NCBI GenBank assembly: GCA_015499985.1
Contig: JAAAUF010001118.1
Coordinates: 1-11,903 of the forward strand
DNA from: Haplosporangium gracile
Taxonomy: Eukaryota; Mortierellomycota; Mortierellomycetes; Mortierellales; Mortierellaceae
Length of the DNA: 11,903 nucleotides
Direction of reading: 5' to 3'
The stretch's first letter is position 1. Each line of letters opens with the position of its first letter. Shown piece after piece: positions 8,936 through 11,903 of this stretch. Under the pieces are notes generated by a model, which searched no databases, had not been told where the DNA came from, and saw only the letters and a list, made by a program, of their open reading frames with translations. Both the position numbers and the translations under genes were made by a program.

Positions 8936-10421
8936 ATGCACCAACGAATCATCAGTCTGCTGCCCTCGGCTGCCGAAATCGTAAGGAGAAGAGTGATCAG
9001 CCATGTCACTTGAATGTGTATAAAGTGTGAAAAAGACGAACGGCTGGACTCCCCTTCCTTCCTGTTGAACAGAAAAAGTGCCGACGGGAACAATTGTTTC
9101 TAAACGTACTTTTTCATGTATCTGCATGCTCTACCTGGACAAGTAGATCTGCCTAGTTGGAGGTCAGCCCGAGATGGTCGCAAGGAGTCACGAAGGTAAA
9201 TTTGACTCCATACATTGATTGATCAATCCTGGAGCCGGGTAGAAGAGTAGAACAAAATTTTCCACCTTGCAAGAAGAAGGAGTAGCTATCTCGCTCTCCG
9301 CCGGCAGACAGAAAAGTGAAAAGCAGATCATTCGATGACTCCCTCATCGTTCTGTTTCCGTCGTGACCATTTTTTTGCGTTAGATGATTTCCCTTCGACG
9401 ATCCAACACCTGCCAATCCTGACCGAAGCCAAGACCAAGTTCACTACCTCAGCTGATGTCGATCGCCAGGTCTCAGAGGCACTCTCCCAGGGCAACAGCC
9501 TCTACAACCTCGATGTCGATCAACTCAAGGCTCTCCAACCCTCCGTCATCGTTACACAGGTAATAAAAGAGGCTGCGACATGATATACATTGTCACTCTG
9601 TACATCCACCCAACCCCACTATTACTGTTCTGACAGTCAATCTCGCATACTCTCGGTCTGTAGGATCTCTGCAACGTGTGCTCAATTGACTTGGTCAGCG
9701 TACAGCGTGTCGCCAGCAAGATGAACCCTCAGCCCGAGATTGTCACCCTTAACCCCACATCCGTCGCAGAGGTCATGGAGAGCATCACCACCGTCGGCAC
9801 TGCTATCGGCCACGCCAAGGAGGCAGCCAAGGTCCGAGCAGATCTCGAAGGGCGAATCCAAAAGTGCAAAGATGTTGTTGCTCAGGTCAAGAAGGACAAT
9901 CTAGACTACAAGCCCAAGAAGGTCATGTTCTTTGAATGGACCGATCCCATCTACCCTGCAGGACATTGGACCCCAGAGATGATTGAAATGGCAGGAGGCG
10001 TGCATCCTATCAACCCTCCAGGCATCCCCTCGTAAGTTCTGTATCTTTAGCTCATGTTAAGATGCTTCGTTCCGAACGAAACAACGTTGTAACGATTTAC
10101 TAATGCGATGCTTGTTGCCTTTGTCCCAATAGCAAGCGTGTGTCAATCGAGTCAGTGGTGGCTACCAACCCAGATGTCCTGATCATCTGTCCTTGCGGAT
10201 TGGACATGCTAGCGACCCGAAAGGAATACGACATGCTGATGGAGAAGGAGTGGTTCCGAGACCTTGCCAACAAGGCCACCACTGTCGCCCTTGTCGACGG
10301 AAACCAGATGTTCAACCGTAGTGGACCTCGTCTTGTAGAGTGTACAGAGTGGCTGGTCATGTTGCTGCACGATCGCCCAGACTTTGAACCTATGGGTTTC
10401 CCCTGGGAGCGAATCAAGTAG
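8936..10421 (+). CDS. BtuF-like (cobalamin-type, Peripla_BP_2) substrate-binding protein, five exons
   Basis: Bacterial relatives bind corrinoid or iron-chelate ligands between two lobes and deliver them to an ABC importer; here the ligand is inferred, most likely a corrinoid. Exons 8936-8980, 9147-9195, 9384-9559, 9664-10031 and 10133-10421 join in phase to give 308 residues. The protein starts directly with MHQRIISLLPSAAEI, the first strand of the fold, so there is no signal peptide or membrane anchor and it is probably intracellular. Family hallmarks: ARSHEDDFP (27-35), GNSLYNLD in exon 3, TQDLCNVC across the exon 3/4 junction (90/91), EWTDPIYPAGHW (181-192), PEMIEMAGG (194-202), PCG (233-235) and VDGNQMFNRSGPRLVE (267-282). 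Intron 4 carries TACTAAT at 10098-10104. It starts head-to-head with CENP-I. Bacterial homologues usually show Cys where this protein has Asp in SHEDDFP. Four spliceosomal introns rule out bacterial contamination. No transporter partner lies in the window. Confidence 0.93.
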
Positions 10422-10749
10422 ATATAAACACACACGCGCGCGCTGGAGGCGAAACTATCGATATGGCAAAAAAAGAAGCGAGTAAACCGTTAGATAACTG
10501 CAGTATGTGTTGGGATTCCGACGGGTGATGATGCTAAGCTGACTTGGGCGTAGCGTGAGAAGTGGGCCATTTGAACATTCCTCTCTCAGGAACGGGAGTG
10601 AGACATTTGGCAGTAGCGTCTCTTTGGATGCATTTGCTAGGTCTGGGCCTGAATATCCCACGCTCCAACGGAACATGAGAATATCAATCATCTGCGTAAG
10701 ATATGGACTACCGCTCTGCAGTTTTTTTTGAGCCGCGTTTTTCTCGTTC

Positions 10750-10788
10750 TTCTCGCTCCCATGTGCCTTGTTGTTCTCGCTCCCATGT
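10750..10788 (+). repeat. 15-bp direct repeat, 24-bp period
   Basis: TTCTCGCTCCCATGT occurs at 10750-10764 and again, identically, at 10774-10788. It sits in the non-coding region downstream of the BtuF-like gene. No function is suggested. Confidence 0.85.
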
Positions 10789-11283
10789 ACTATGAGGCTG
10801 CCTGTCACCCCATTCGCTGCAGTCAAAAGCACCGATCATGTGCACCCCCTCAACACAACCAACCAACCTCCTTTCGGCGCTCTTTCTTTTCAGTATATGT
10901 GTACAGTAGGTTTCATTTATCCGGACAGATTATGTCAATTCTTGAGAGCTCGATTATTTGCTACAGACTACTTAGTTGTAAGCACACATGTTGTAGTCTA
11001 ATGATAAAGAGGGTTTGAGTGTGAGAGAGAGAGAGTGAAGAGTGAGAAAAGGTCCAAAGGGACAAATAGAAGAGAAAGCATGTCCGTCAGTGAGAGAGCC
11101 CTAATTTATTGTAGTTGTCCAGTTGGTCAAAAATGTCTACTTGAGGCGATGGCGAGATCACACGCACGACGGCGCCGCTTCCAGCAAACGAAATACTAGT
11201 GTGTTTATATGTGTTCACAACTACATGCATACTTCCCTCTTTCTTTTACTTGTTGACTCTGATAATGATTCTAAAGTATGCTC

Positions 11284-11317
11284 ACAAATGGCAAAAGTGA
11301 ACAAATGGCAAAGGTGA
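11284..11317 (+). repeat. 17-bp tandem duplication with one mismatch
   Basis: Positions 11284-11300 and 11301-11317 are adjacent 17-bp units (ACAAATGGCAAA then A/G, then GTGA), differing at one base. This is a small duplication in non-coding sequence. Confidence 0.9.
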
Positions 11318-11620
11318 AAAGCGAAAGGCGAGAGTAAAGACATCCAAGGAGTGTCCGTTTACGTTGATTGTATTCAGCACCGGATGCTTGGGATGTGCTT
11401 CACGCTACTTCCAGAGGCGAGAAAGAGAAGGGGAGAGAGGAATAGTGTACAGATAACTCAAAACAACAACGAATCTCTGAGATTTTTCTCGTTCTCACGC
11501 ATTGCCATAGGATCAATATGGGATGGACAAAAGCGGACGGGTCATGTTTTTGATTGAGGACCCTGGACAACTGGTCATGCTCACTGCTCACCTATTTTCT
11601 GCCGTCAGTCGATTGAAAGT

Positions 11621-11903
11621 TTAAAAATTTCTTGCGCCTAACTTAGGGTCGGGGATGTTGTTTTCATAGTCGACCAAAAGAGAAAGGTGGGCGCGGGGAG
11701 GAGAGAGAGAGGCGGATAAGAGAAAGAGAGTGATGATGTAGGACTTGGCAGCTCTCTTCACAATGTGTTGTACGTTGTTTGTTGACAAGGCACCATATTT
11801 CCCATGATGTTCATTGTTTACTCCTCGGATAAACTGCAAAGGCATGCCTTCGTGGTCAAACAGAAAACATATTGTAGTTAGACCCTGTCCCTGCATTGTC
11901 CCT
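11621..11903 (-). CDS. Possible partial exon of an unrecognised gene at the right edge
   Basis: Reading the minus strand inward from the right edge gives an open frame whose first 50 or so residues look protein-like (for example ICFLFDHEGMPLQFIRG, then NNEHHGKYGALSTNN). It then becomes low-complexity before a stop at 11621-11623. A GTACAA after STNN (about 11773) could be a splice donor, which would make the part beyond it intronic. I recognise no family. The frame may equally be chance, since its upstream part lies outside the window. Confidence 0.2.
   Translation of the reverse strand, partial: GTMQGQGLTTICFLFDHEGMPLQFIRGVNNEHHGKYGALSTNNVQHIVKRAAKSYIITLFLLSASLSPPRAHLSLLVDYENNIPDPKLGARNF

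Larger units (their letters stand above)
10422..11903. other. Mostly non-coding region downstream of the BtuF-like gene
   Basis: The first part should hold the 3' untranslated region of the BtuF-like gene. It contains an alternating CA/CG run at 10428-10443. No gene could be assigned with confidence. A minus-strand open stretch at 10455-10832 has an acceptor-like site near 10698 but no recognisable domain. GA microsatellites occur near 11021-11034 and 11698-11712. The right edge may contain part of an exon, listed separately. Confidence 0.5.

Noticed and set aside
8936..10421. Bacterial contamination as the source of the BtuF-like gene
   Set aside because: Four GT...AG introns are required to build the protein, one with a TACTAAT branch site, and the gene lies beside an intron-rich eukaryotic CENP-I gene.
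1..11903. Mobile elements or CRISPR arrays
   Set aside because: No spaced repeat array, terminal inverted repeats, target-site duplications, or transposase or reverse-transcriptase motifs were seen. The repeats present are short microsatellites or two-copy duplications.

Overview
The window is nuclear DNA of a filamentous fungus, most likely an early-diverging one (Mucoromycota or Mortierellomycota type; this placement is inference). It carries three intron-containing protein genes. Their introns have GT...AG ends, mostly 89-188 bp long, some with CTAAT-like branch sites. Gene starts are preceded by CA- and pyrimidine-rich leaders. I see no operon, insertion sequence, CRISPR array, rRNA or convincing tRNA.

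Layout, left to right. 1-610 is non-coding flank with CA microsatellites, two adjacent hairpins and a possible 34-codon small ORF. 611-4159 (minus) is a three-exon Cdc1/Ted1/PGAP5-type metallophosphoesterase of about 790 residues with an unusually long 852-bp first intron. 4160-4759 is its upstream region. 4760-8648 (minus) is a roughly 15-exon CENP-I/Mis6 inner-kinetochore gene of about 804 residues, reconstructed exon by exon. 8649-8935 is a short divergent promoter. 8936-10421 (plus) is a five-exon gene for a 308-residue BtuF-like (cobalamin-type, Peripla_BP_2 fold) substrate-binding protein without a signal peptide. 10422-11903 is mostly non-coding, with small tandem repeats and a possible partial exon on the minus strand at the right edge.

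The exon models rest on two independent checks: reading phase is kept across every proposed junction, and the joined protein follows the remembered order of family motifs. No alignment was run. The three genes belong to unrelated processes: ER/Golgi GPI-anchor remodelling, centromere assembly, and probably corrinoid binding. The only obvious functional link is the head-to-head arrangement of the CENP-I and BtuF-like genes. The most interesting item is the eukaryotic, apparently cytosolic BtuF-like protein. I found no clearly new multi-gene system.
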